NCBI GenBank assembly: GCA_964019165.1
Contig: OZ025273.1
Span: forward strand, 1,570,501-1,634,500
From: Mastigias papua
Taxonomy: Eukaryota; Cnidaria; Scyphozoa; Rhizostomeae; Mastigiidae
Length of the DNA: 64,000 nucleotides
Reading direction: 5' to 3'
A program made the position numbers and the translations under genes. The first letter of the stretch is position 1, and each line of letters begins with the position of its first letter. Positions 10,500 through 21,436 of this stretch are shown piece by piece. Under the pieces are notes generated by a model. It saw only the letters and a program-made list of their open reading frames with translations. It did not search any database and was not told the DNA's origin.

Positions 10500-12568
10500 C
10501 CACTGATTTCATTGGTTCTGATCTGAAATCACCAGCTGATTGGACACCAACTGAGTGTGATATGATATCACTAACTGATGGGACTGAGTTTGCACCAACT
10601 GAATGTGGTCTGAAATTCCCAACTGGTTGGACACCACCTGAATGTGATCTGAAATTACTAACTGACGGGACACCAACTGAATGTGATATGATATCACCAA
10701 CTGATGGGACTGAGTGTGCACCGACTGAATGTGATCTGAAATTACCAACTGACGGGACACCAGCTGAACGTGATCTGAAATCTTTAACTGGTTGGACACC
10801 ACCTGAATGTGATCTGAAATCACTAACTGGTTGGACACCACCTGAATGTGATCTGAAATTACCAACTGACAGGACACCAACTGAATGTGATATGATATCA
10901 CCAACGGATGGGACTGAGTGTGCACCGACTGAATGTGATCTGAAATCACTAACTGGTTGGAGGCACCAACTGAATGTGATCTGAAATCACTAACTGGTTG
11001 GACACCACCTGAATGTGATCTGAAATTACCAACTGACAGGACACCAACTGAATGTGATATGATATCACCAATGGATGGGACTGAGTGTGCACCACCTGAA
11101 TGTGATCTGAAATCACTAACTGGTTGGAGACACCAACTGAATGTGATCTGAAATCACTAACTGGTTGGACACCACCTGAATGTGATCTGAAATTACCAAC
11201 TGACAGGACACCAACTGAATGTGATATGATATCACCAACTGATGAGTGTGCACCAACTGAATGTGATCTGAAATCACTAACTGGTTGGAGACACCACCTG
11301 AATGTGATTTGGAATCACCAACTGGTTGGACACCAACTGAGTGTGAACTGAAATCACCAACTGGTTGGACACCAACTTAGTGTGAGCTGAAATCACCAAC
11401 TGATGGGACTGAGTGTGCACCGACTGAATGTGGTCTGAAATTACCAACTGATTGGACACCTACTGAATGTGATCTGAAATCACCAACTGACAGGACTGTG
11501 AGTGTGCACCAACTGAATGTGATCTGAAATTACCAACTGACGGGACACCAACTGAATGTGATATGATATCACCAACTGATGAGTGTGCACCGACTGAATG
11601 TGATCTGAAATCACTAACTGGTTGGAGACACCACCTGAATGTGATTTGGAATCACCAACTGGTTGGACACCAACTGAGTGTGAACTGAAATCACCAACTG
11701 GTTGGACACCAACTTGGTGTGAGCTGAAATCACCAACTGATGGGACTGAGTGTGCACCGACTGAATGTGGTCTGAAATTACCAACTGACTGGACACCTAC
11801 TGAATGTGATCTGAAATCACCAACTGACAGGACTGTGAGTGTGCACCAACTGAATGTGGTCTGAAATTACCAACTGACGGGACACCAACTGAATGTGATG
11901 TGAAATCACCAACTGACAGGACTGTGAGTGTGCACCAACTGAATGTGGTCTGAAATTACCAACTGACGGAACACCAACTGAATGTGATCTGAAATCACCA
12001 ACGGACGGGACTGTGAGTGTGCACCAACTGAATGTGATCTGAAGTCACCAACTGATGGGACTATGAGTGTGCATAAACCGAATGTGGTCTGAAATTACCA
12101 ACTGACGGACACCAACTGAATGTGATCTGAAATCACCAACTGACAGGACTGTGAGTGTGCACCAACTGAATGTGATCTGAAATCACCAGCTGACGGGACT
12201 GTGAATGTACATCAACTGAACGTGATCTGAAATCACCAACTGACGGGACTGATTGGACACCAACTTAGTGTGACCTGTAATCACCAACTGATCCAACTGA
12301 TCTGACTGATTGCGCATCAGCTGAATGTGATCTGAAATCACCAACTGATGGGACTAATTGTGAACCAACTGAACGTGATCTGAAATCACCAACTGACGGG
12401 ACTGATTGGACACCAACTTAGTGTGACCGTAATCACCAACTGATCCAACTGATCTGTTTGATTACGCATCAGCTGGATGTGATCTGATATCGCCAACTGA
12501 TTGGACTGATTGGACACCAACTGATTGTGATCTAAAATCACTAACTGATCCATCTGATCCGACTGACT
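10500..12568. repeat. Minisatellite of about 39-bp units
   Basis: Tandem units of the form ctgatctgaaatcaccaact followed by a GA-rich variable part and accaactgaatgtgat, mostly 39 bp (13 codons), with longer units carrying ggactgagtgtgcacc. The 39-bp core keeps frame, so one stretch (10493-10984) is open and repeats a TPTECDLKSPTDG-type peptide. Units decay toward the right end. A neighbouring short open stretch at 12570-12800 on the minus strand has no recognised domain. Confidence 0.95.
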
Positions 12569-12799
12569 GGACGTCCATAGACTTATATCTGCTCCCCTTG
12601 TGATGCGTGTAGGTGTACACACCTCCATGTCCCAATTCCAGTAACTGCATTGCTGCATCCAACTCGCTGTTCCTAAGCGCAAAGCCTCTCCTAGACTGCT
12701 GTTGAGGCGTTCTGCTTGTCTTCGAATATTATCTAGCTCTTGCTTGCTTACTTAACAACAAGGATTGACTACAATATACTAAAGCACTAAAATACCTAC

Positions 12800-13411
<612 letters not shown>

Positions 13412-13439
13412 CTAAACTACAAATACAACACAAAGAAGT

Positions 13440-14938
13440 TCATTCAATAAGGGTTAATAATGCTCGTTCATATAGTGTCCACTGAACAGCTTCTTTGCGA
13501 ACTGTAATAATGTTCGTGATGATCCGCCAATGGCGTTGAGTCAGGGACTAAAGCAGTAACTTGTGGCATCCCACAAGCCTCATGTCTTGGCCCTCTTCTT
13601 TTTGTAATATACCTGAACGATTTTGAAAAATGCCTAACAAACTCTAAAGCAGGTCTCTACGCCGATGATACGTATATCACTGTAAAACCTACTAATGTCG
13701 AAGATCTAATCCAAAATGCCCAAATGGAATTGTCCAACATCTCAGAGTGGATGCGTATGAATAAATTAAGTGTAAATCCTAAAAACTCAGAATATATGAT
13801 AATTGGACACCCTCGTAAAACAAGTATGATTGGGGTGCATGAACAAATGAGACTGAATGGACTCGAAATAAAAGGGGTAGCAAATACCAAATCACTAGGG
13901 ATTATAGTAGATGAAGGATTAAATTGGGAGCAACAATTCAAAACCGTTTACAATAAAAGCCGTGGGGGTCTTGAATCCCTAAAAACGCTGAAAAACATTC
14001 TCTCTCAGTCCTCATTAAGCAACCTATATCGAGCCCTAGTCGAAAGTAATATGTGGTATGCTGATGTTATCTGGGGTAATCTATCAAATTCAAAAATAGA
14101 ATCCTGCAACGTCAGCAGGACAGAGCCATGGATCAACGGGCTTTATTCAATGATCCATGGGGCAAGAATAAAGGACAACTGGACACCCAATTTCCTAACA
14201 GTTAAACGACTTACAGCATTTGATCGTGCTGTTATGGTTTATAAAATCCTGAACCAGATCTGCCCAGAAAATCTATAGGAACATGAATTGTTGGGTCCTA
14301 TAGACTGCAATGTTCGATAAGTGACATCCTTCGTTGATCCGTGTTGTTGGTGCGTATCAGATTTAACGTGCTGAGGACACGGAGGCAGAGAGAGGAGACG
14401 ATGTTGTTGACAGTACTCTGACTCTACTCTGACTGACTTTACAACATAAATTACATGCGTATATACAGAAACATTTAACAACCCGAAATAAACATGATTT
14501 ACATAAAGGAAGGGTTAGGTTGTTGTTAGAGGATTGTTGAATAGGCTCATAGTGTGATGATTGCGTAGAGAACAACAGAAGAGGAATGACCAGGTGTTTG
14601 ATGACAGGAGTGACGTATGGTGATGTCCAAGGTGTGCGATTAGAGAATGCGAATGAATGAAACGAAGAAAATCGGCATTGAGTGAGAAATGGCCTAAGTT
14701 ACAATGTTTACGTGTCACTACAAATCTATGGAGCAAATTCCACCTAAAATCCGACTACTCCAGATACAATACAAGATTGTGCAGAAATATCCAGATTCCT
14801 AAGTATAATCTAGAGTACGCCAAAAAAGGATTGTCATACTCAGCTTTAAAAACTTCGAATGAAATACCCTTAAACATAAGGGAAATTCCCATGCTAAACC
14901 ACTCCAAAAAACAATTGAAAATCTACTTGATGTGCTGA
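13440..14938 (+). pseudogene. Non-LTR reverse transcriptase, 5'-truncated and interrupted
   Basis: Plus-strand frames carry GIPQASCLGPLLFVIYLNDF (RT motif B) at about 13565-13625, LYADDTYITV (motif C, YADD) at 13657-13686, then a thumb-like region to NQICPENL at 14276. The coding sequence resumes after a 445-bp insertion at 14722 with KFHLKSDYSRYNTRL and ALKTSNEIPLNIRE up to the stop at 14936-14938. The insertion's 8-bp target duplication falls exactly where the two halves rejoin. RT motifs upstream of B are missing. The tail at about 15070-15120 is (GAAAATGAAAT)-like and GATGAT-rich, as in CR1-type 3' ends. Confidence 0.85.
14277..14721 (-). mobile_element. Unclassified dispersed repeat, copy 1, with 8-bp target duplication
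   Basis: A 445-bp insertion inside a reverse transcriptase relic, flanked on both sides by aaatctat. On the minus strand it begins GTAGTGACACGTAAAC and ends ATGTTCCT. It is the same family as the interrupted copy at 21437-23152, which has the same ends and its own 8-bp duplication. I see no terminal inverted repeats, no poly-A tail and no coding sequence. A solo LTR is possible, but the ends are not TG...CA with a 4-6 bp duplication. Confidence 0.75.
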
Positions 14939-15120
14939 AAAAAACCAAACATGACACCCTGGAAGACCGGCCTTAGTGTTAAAGTAATTTTTCCTTTTTT
15001 ACTTGTATCTAGGATAATTTGTTGTATTATTTGGTATATTTATAGCTGAAGGGTATTTCGTGTATAAATATTTGTAAATGAAAATGAAATGAAAATGAAT
15101 GATGATTATGATGATCCCAA

Positions 15121-15779
15121 CTGGATCTCGACTATACTCAACTAACTTGAGCGCCTTACGCAAATAGAAAAGGAACTCGCGACCACACAATGGCTGTCTC
15201 AGCATGATCTTGTTCTCATTTCTTTATGTTTGCTGCACTGGCTTGTGCTTGCTTCCGATTCACAAAATATGCCAGAGCGATGGTCACTCTACAAACTAGA
15301 GTACGTCTCACTCTCACACACGCACTAAAGCATGCAATGACTTCGATGAATTTTTAGAAGTGAACAATAGGCGTGCTAGCTGCTTAAATAAGCTATCTAA
15401 GGGGGATGGCATATTGCTTCATGCTAGGAAAAGCGTACTACGAATTACTTTTACAAAGGACTACCAGTTACGTATTCGCCCCTATCATTCAAATGTTACC
15501 GTTCCTTTATAAATCACTGAAACTTGCTGTGCTCTCACATGTTCCTCACGCACGTATAGAAAGTTCTCGGAGTATCCTAATGTTCCATATTTGTAGCGAT
15601 AGATCCAGAATCATGGTGACCTGTCCAAGTGCCCCATTTTCCCTCTCTGGTCATCCCCAGTTCATTGCCTTAAGGTTTTTTGTGAAAATGGGTAGGCCCA
15701 ATTCAGATAATGGTACTGCCAATTGTGACATATTGCTGTCTGGTAATGCTTGTGGGTTCTTTGATATGGATGCATTTGA
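15121..15779. other. No feature recognised
   Basis: Sequence between two non-LTR retrotransposon ends. A plus-strand open frame at 15406-15831 could be a decayed part of the next element but shows no clear motif. Confidence 0.4.
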
Positions 15780-16118
15780 AGGCATTTGTTCAAAAAAGCA
15801 CAGAAAACGGCAAGAAATATTTTTCGTTTAGAGGTGCGAAACTCTGGAACAGCCTCCCAGCCAGCTGCAAGCAAGCAACCTCCCTTTGAGCTATTAAGCA
15901 TGATAGTTTTAATTCATATTTCTTTTGTATTTTCTAATGTTGTAAATTTGTTTTTAAAGCTAATATTTGTATTTTGTATTTAAATTTTAAACTTTTTTGA
16001 GGTTTTTTAATTTTATTTTCCATTGTAGTATTGTATTTTAGATGGAGGGACCCTTGGAAATCAGCATCTTTGCTGAAGGGCCCCCTCCGTAAAGAATTTG
16101 AAATGAAATGAAATTTGT
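15780..16118 (+). pseudogene. 3' end of a non-LTR retrotransposon
   Basis: A short RT C-terminal piece reads KYFSFRGAKLWNSLPASC (about 15814-15870), the FSFRGAKLWNSLP block common at the C terminus of many animal non-LTR elements. It is followed by a GGACC...GGGCCC-containing 3' UTR and a GAAATGAAATGAAAT tail at about 16099-16118, a simple-repeat tail of CR1/L2-like elements. Confidence 0.75.
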
Positions 16119-16219
16119 GAGGCAAGGCCCGAGCGAGGGCCTAGCCCCTAAAGAAACACTACAGATAAATCTTAAAAATACTGAAACTCAGAAGAAGAGA
16201 CTTGAATGATGAAGAGACT

Positions 16220-16605
16220 TTATATGAATGAAGAGACTTTATATGAGAAGCATTTTTCTGCCAATGGCCAAGAATACTTCTCATATAAAGGTGCAAAATA
16301 TGGAATTGTCTCAGCTTAGAATCAAAATTGTCCCCGACTTTGAAAACTTTCAAAAACAGCATAGCAAACCACGCTTTTACCTAGTGCTCACTTATATCAT
16401 ATCTAGCATATGCATGATCATATATACAATATTTGGTATAATCTGCTTATAGATCATATTGACTGTAATTTTATTCTAGATTTACGTGTAAATTTAGATA
16501 GTTTCTTTTCGTTTGCTAGTTTTTTTTAAACAGGGTACATTGTAAAACTGTAGAACTGAATGTTTTACCCTGTAAAAATATTATAAGATAGAAATAGAAA
16601 TAGAA
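16220..16605 (+). pseudogene. 3' end of a second non-LTR retrotransposon
   Basis: Plus-strand FSYKGAKYGIVSA at about 16278-16316, a frame change, then VPDFENFQKQ, again the C-terminal RT block (FSYKGAKIWN type). The tail at about 16578-16603 is (GAAATA)-like. Short duplicated stretches of gaagagactttatatga lie at the start. Confidence 0.6.
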
Positions 16606-16633
16606 TCGTTTAAAATCGTTCACAGAAAATCAT

Positions 16634-17095
16634 AAATGGACATGCACATATCCAGAAATTCGTGAATCCCGCTCAGTGAATGTTTTCAAGAAACAACTTC
16701 TAGGACTCATTCGTCCACCCTCTAAATCGGTCTACGGAATTCATGATCCAAAACTATTATCTGTTTTAACGCAGCTACGCGTTGGACTAAGTAAGCTAAA
16801 TTACCACAAATTTAAACATAATTTTAGGGATACTTTTAATCCCCTGTGCCTGATAAACGATGGTATTGAGGATACGGAGCACTTTTTGCTGCTCTGCAGT
16901 GCCTATGACATACACAGACGTGATCTTCTCGACAGCGTTAATACAAGATTGCGTCCTCATGGCCTATCTAACCCTCCAAACAAAGAACTATTGCAAATAC
17001 TCCTTTATGGCCATGAAAAGTTACCTTTTGATTCAAATACAAACATTCTTGATGCAACATTAAAATACATTCAGGCCTCAGAACGGTTCCAATAA
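16634..17095 (+). pseudogene. C-terminal part of a third non-LTR reverse transcriptase
   Basis: Open from about 16634 to the stop at 17093-17095. It contains VNVFKKQLLGLIRPPSKSVY, GIHDPKLLSVLTQLRVGLSK and HKFKHNFRDTFNPLCL, then EDTEHFLLLCSAY. The SVYGIHDPKGLKLLTRLRLGLSHLREHKF-type block followed by a Cys/His cluster is a well-known C terminus of invertebrate non-LTR retrotransposon ORFs. The catalytic RT domain is absent, consistent with 5' truncation. Confidence 0.85.
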
Positions 17096-17168
17096 GTTAC
17101 TAACTTTCTCGTGAAAACCTCTCTCGTGTAAATTATTTTCTCTTTTGTGTAAATTTTATTCCTTTTAC

Positions 17169-17331
17169 GATTGGAGTGGTGTCGCTCATCGTGTCTGGGC
17201 AAAAGTTTTTTTTTTTTTTTTTGATTAGCAAGGAACATAGGTAGACTTGATATCTCCTTTTACAATAGCTTTTTGTGATGATTTGTCATATTTGCAACGC
17301 TATTGGCACGATGGGCGACACCACTCCAATC
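17169..17331. mobile_element. 163-bp inverted-repeat element in a retrotransposon 3' UTR
   Basis: Arms of 25 bp (GATTGGAGTGGTGTCGCTCA... at the left, its reverse complement with one mismatch at the right) enclose about 113 bp including an 18-base T run. No clear target duplication, so it could be a MITE or a foldback structure native to the UTR. Confidence 0.6.
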
Positions 17332-17480
17332 ACTTTTGTAGCTTATTATTGTAATATTTATGTCTCTATGTTAAGTGTGAGTCTTTGGGTTGTTATGCAT
17401 TTCCATGCTCCCTAGACTTTGTATTGTAATTGTTTGTCATTGTAAATTTTATGAGAATATATATAAAAAAAAAACATATC

Positions 17481-17683
17481 CAGGTCTTTCAATGAGACGC
17501 GCACGAGCGCGCTGGCACGCGCCCGGCACAGTTCACGAGCTCGATTTGTCGCTCGCGCCAGCTTTATGAAAAGCATACATCCAAATACTAAGGAAAGCTC
17601 CAACAATTGAGTCTTTAGCGCGTGCGAGCTGCCCCACGCGCGCGTTTGGCAGTGCGCGTCTAGTTTACTCATTGAAAGGCCTG
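17481..17683. mobile_element. 203-bp MITE with 6-bp target duplication and CpG-rich interior
   Basis: Terminal inverted repeats CAGGTCTTTCAATGAG / CTCATTGAAAGGCCTG (one mismatch) are flanked by catatc on both sides. Next to each terminus lie GC-rich blocks full of CGCG that stand out against the AT-rich surroundings. No coding sequence. The superfamily is uncertain: the CAGG start recalls hAT, but the duplication seen is 6 bp, not 8. Confidence 0.85.
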
Positions 17684-17779
17684 CATATCATCAAAATTTA
17701 AGGTTACAAAAAATGGCATGCCTGCAAATTTGTCAAAAGATGCCTGGATGGTACATGCTGTGAAAATTTTCATGATTAT

Positions 17780-18067
17780 TTCACAAAAGTTTAGCACACC
17801 CAGAACACTTGTAGCAACAAATATCTTCTAAAGATTCCATTCCTTAGAACTGAATTTGCAAAGAAATCTGCACAGTTTATGGCAGCAAAAATGTACAATG
17901 ACCTGCCTATAGAGGCAAGGAAGGAGCGAAGTTATATTCTGTTTTCTGGCAAACTGAACACTCTTTTGAACATGAACATTTTTCCTATGACCCTTCGTTT
18001 AAAATTTTTTCACTCTTTGCTGCATAATTTACTATGTACCTTTAATCTTTTCATTTTTGAACATTAA
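17780..18067 (+). pseudogene. C-terminal fragment of another non-LTR reverse transcriptase
   Basis: Plus-strand reading gives RTEFAKKSAQFMAAKMYNDL followed by PIEARKERSYILF, a variant of the ...AKKSFSFMAAKLWNNLPLEVRK... C-terminal block of non-LTR elements. It ends at the stop at 18065-18067. Confidence 0.65.
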
Positions 18068-18503
18068 GATAACTTAGAAGCACAGGACCCAGTGTGAAAA
18101 CAGCGTATTGTAACCCAGTCTAGTGACGGCTTCTAGGGGGAGCCAAAGGGCAACTCCCCTACTCGGCAATTTCGCATATAGAGGGGTGATTCTACTTTTT
18201 TTCCCAGAAATTTCATATAAATTCCAGTAATTAACATACAACAGTAAACCTCTCTATTTGAAGGTAGTTTACAGTTGGCTACCTGTGGTACAATATACTA
18301 TTATGTCTATAATGTCAAAATATCTGGCGTAGTCCAATCTTGATCTCTTCTGCAGAAAATATAATAAGTTGATCTGATAGCGATGGTGGATTGTTTTCTT
18401 AGGATATAATTCTGATGTTGATCGGTTATGTTCAGTTCTTTAAGCATTTTAATGAAATCGGTTGAAAGTGAAGAAAATACTCATAAAGTGCTAATAGAAA
18501 GAT

Positions 18504-18794
18504 TTATAAATGTAACTTTATTGTACTGATGCAATGTCGTAGTGTCATTATCAAATCGTGATACTTCTTATCTTTACGTGTCATGTTATTAGCAAGATTA
18601 GTTGCATATCCAACAGTAAGTTCAAGAATATGTAGACACTTATTATGGACATTTATGAACAAAAAGCCTGGAAGATCAACGAACCAAGTTGCTCCCCTCA
18701 ATGGATTGAAAGGTCGATGCAATGAAATGAAGTATTGAGTCATGGCGCCATGTGTAACGGCCTTCGCAAAGGTAAACGTTGCATCCCGCGACAA
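18504..18794 (-). pseudogene. Retroelement C-terminal fragment (ELTVGYxTNL type)
   Basis: A 96-residue minus-strand frame contains GFLFINVHNKCLHILELTVG and YATNLANNMTRKDKKY. The LxxxELTVGFETNLxxNxxRKxxKY block occurs downstream of reverse transcriptases in many invertebrate repeat proteins. No start context or splice sites are evident, so it is best read as a relic. Confidence 0.6.
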
Positions 18795-19087
18795 TATGAA
18801 GGAGAGACTCTGGCATCAGGCAAAAACTACACGAACGTTTAATAGCCACAGGATGACCATTTCAGCATTAGTTTATTCTAACGGATTTTAGTGCTTTTAG
18901 TATTGATTCAAGATAATTTCGGGTGGTAGGAGGTCGTTTATATCGACCATAAATTGGGAGGGAAAGGGTTGGCTCCTACTCTAAAATGTGTACAATGGGC
19001 ATTCATATTTTGTTACTTGTTATTTACAAAGCATCTCTTGTGCACACTGCCCTTATAACTTTCTTGCTTTTTGGCATAGACTTCTTA

Positions 19088-20283
19088 TGCTTGGCGCACA
19101 CGGGAGTCAAATGGCTGAGCTAAATGGCACGAGAGACATTTAGCTCAGCCGTTTGACTCACGTGTACGGCGATTCTTAGGTGAGAATTTTGACTCACGAG
19201 TCGAATCTCGAGATATCAAACCAGTTTGATAATTTTTGTCACTCATGCCATTTTGCTCATCGTGTTCGGCGGTCTGAGCAATGTTGCTCACGATCTCAGC
19301 AATAGTACGCATGCGCTATTCGAATCAGAACAGAAGGAAAGCGCGCGAAAAGCTTATTTCAAACTGGCAGATCACTCATCTTCCTCATCTTCGGAAGCAG
19401 AATTTGAAGAAAACGCTCTTTTGCTGACGTTGCTACTTAGGCGTCGCCGCTACCGTCGATTGAGAGCAAGTGCTTGGAAAATTTGGACTAGGACATGGAT
19501 TCTGAGACGTACGACGCAGGGAGTTTTTTCAGATCTCCTCCGAGAACTGGATTGTGAAGACCAGTTCCATCGCTTGGATCGAAATGAATGTGAAGATGTT
19601 TTAGCGAAAGTGGAGCGAATAATTAGCAAAGAGGACACGAATATGAGACAGTCCATAAGTGCCGGAGAACGCTTGTCCATCTCTTTGAGATTTCTTGGCA
19701 CAGGTAAGCTCCAAAAACAATGTTGATAAGGTAAACTATCTTTAGGTTGTCAATTAAAAGGGGTATCTGTTGTCACCTGTGCAAATGACTTATTGTACAC
19801 GGTAACTATAAGAAAGTTAGGGAATTTAAGCCAACAATAATCAATGATCACAGACTTAGTATAATCAACCTACTGCTTATGATAATTATAATAGCAGAGT
19901 TAATCTTTTATAGAAATGAAAAAGCCAAAAAATCCAAATAAATAGTCTAAGCCAAAATTAATTTTCTTGGCCAAACAAGTTCAGAAAAAGCCAGATGTCT
20001 GCACTTTGGCTTAGAAAAAGCCAATGCACTAAATCTATCTGTGCTGTTTTTAAAGCGCATGTGTATTATTACTGAGATCGTGAGCAAAATTGCTCAGACA
20101 GCCGCACACGATGAGCAAAATGGCACGAGTGACAAAAATTATCAAACTGGTTTGATATCTTGAGATTCGACTCGTGAGTCAAAATTCTCGCTTAGAAACC
20201 GCCGCACACGTGAGTCAAATGGCTGAGCTAAATGTCTCCCGTGCCATTTAGCTCAGCCGTTTGACTCTCATGTGCGCCTAGCA
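19088..20283 (+). mobile_element. PIF/Harbinger transposon, internally deleted, with ~215-bp inverted repeats
   Basis: Two long imperfect inverted repeats (19088-19320 and about 20065-20283) start TGCTTGGCGCACAC and, on the opposite strand, TGCTAGGCGCACAT. Each contains its own small palindromes (agtcaaatggctgagctaaa and its complement). Flanks are TTA at the left and TAA at the right, close to the 3-bp TWA duplication of PIF/Harbinger. The interior encodes the N-terminal part of a Harbinger transposase and then ends, so the element is non-autonomous. Confidence 0.88.
19226..19703 (+). pseudogene. PIF/Harbinger transposase, N-terminal exon only
   Basis: The frame carries IWTRTWILRRTTQGVFSDLL, RELDCEDQFHRLDRNECEDV, then ISKEDTNMRQSISAGERLSI and LRFLGTG. 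These match the HARBI1/ALP1-like pattern: WVR.WL.RR..GA...LL.EL, LRMD, I.K.DT.MR..IS..ERL..TLRFLATG. The match ends at a consensus donor (cag|gtaag at 19703/19704). The DDE nuclease domain that should follow is absent; only the right inverted repeat comes after about 360 bp. The true start codon is unclear. Confidence 0.82.
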
Positions 20284-20561
20284 TAAGCCAGCGGTTATAT
20301 TTTGTTCGATAATTCCCATCTCATTCATGCTAAATTCAAACTGATCTCACCACGATTTGTAACACGATATTCCTATCAAGATGAGCTTCTTGAGCTAAGT
20401 TCTGAGCTATTACTTGGTTCACTTGGACAATGTTTACCTCGAATGCAGTTTGTCAAAGCGAACAGCAGCGCAGACTTCAACAACAGCCAGAAAAGCACAC
20501 AGGGGTATTAGGTCATGCTATCGGAAATTAGCATGACTGCTCTTCTCAAAGGGCTCTGCAT

Positions 20562-20681
20562 CACTGTACAATATGTCCTCGATCAGTCATGCTAAGCAAA
20601 GCGATCAGTCATCCTCATCAGCACTGTACAATATGTCCTCGATCAGTCATGCTAAGCAAAGCGATCAGTCATCCTCATCAG
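20562..20681. repeat. Perfect 60-bp tandem duplication
   Basis: Two adjacent copies of a 60-bp unit beginning cactgtacaatatgtcctcg that appear identical, indicating a recent duplication. Confidence 0.95.
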
Positions 20682-21436
20682 ATCAATCAGTCATGCTCTT
20701 TCGAAAAGCATTACTAAGCTTTGTTCTTCTCCTCTGCATCTCATTTGCATTACAAAGAAACTGCATTATCCGGCACAGTTGAGCATGACCAAACAGGGTG
20801 CCAGTGAAACGGGCATGACTAAATTCATAGAGCATCTTCCGGTCAGCTTCAATCGACGAATCACAGCATGAGAAAACTGGCTACTCTGTGAACTATAACA
20901 TCCAAGGGGATGCACTGAATCAAATAGAAAAGATGGGAGGATACCTCATCGAACTAGAGAAAGACTATTAGCGGGTACTAGCTGGCTAAGTAATTTGGTA
21001 CGTAAAAAGGCAATGATGTTTTTGGAGATGTTTATTCATGCTCAGCATGACCGCTAGCTACGCCACTGGTCGTCAGGATCGTCACAGTCGTGAAAACAAA
21101 AATTTCGACGATCTTGACGATTGTGACGATCAAATGGAAACCAGGCTTTACACATCGCACAAGCCCCCCCCCCCGCAGTTAGGCCAATCAAATAAGCCTT
21201 ACGAACTCAGATAAGCCCTGGGCTTATACGGTATATAGCCAGATGGGGGCACACGTGATATGATGAATAACATTGTCTTCACATGTATTCGGAAACCTCC
21301 TCCTGCGCGGCATTTTTTATCTATGAGCCTATGCATTTGGTCATATCTCTTCTCGTTAAGGTATACGACTGCGTTTTCCGCTCGAGAGCAGAATGCTCTT
21401 ATCAAGACGAATTTACAAGTTACCGGTTATTACTAT

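Noticed and set aside
10493..10984. 163-codon repeat protein
   Set aside because: The reading frame comes from the 39-bp unit and is broken by indels in neighbouring units; no gene context.
12386..12790. Minus-strand coiled-coil-like frames at the end of the minisatellite
   Set aside because: Two different overlapping frames look equally plausible (QAERLNSSLGEAL and RNSELDAAMQLLELG), with no splice or start signal to choose between them.
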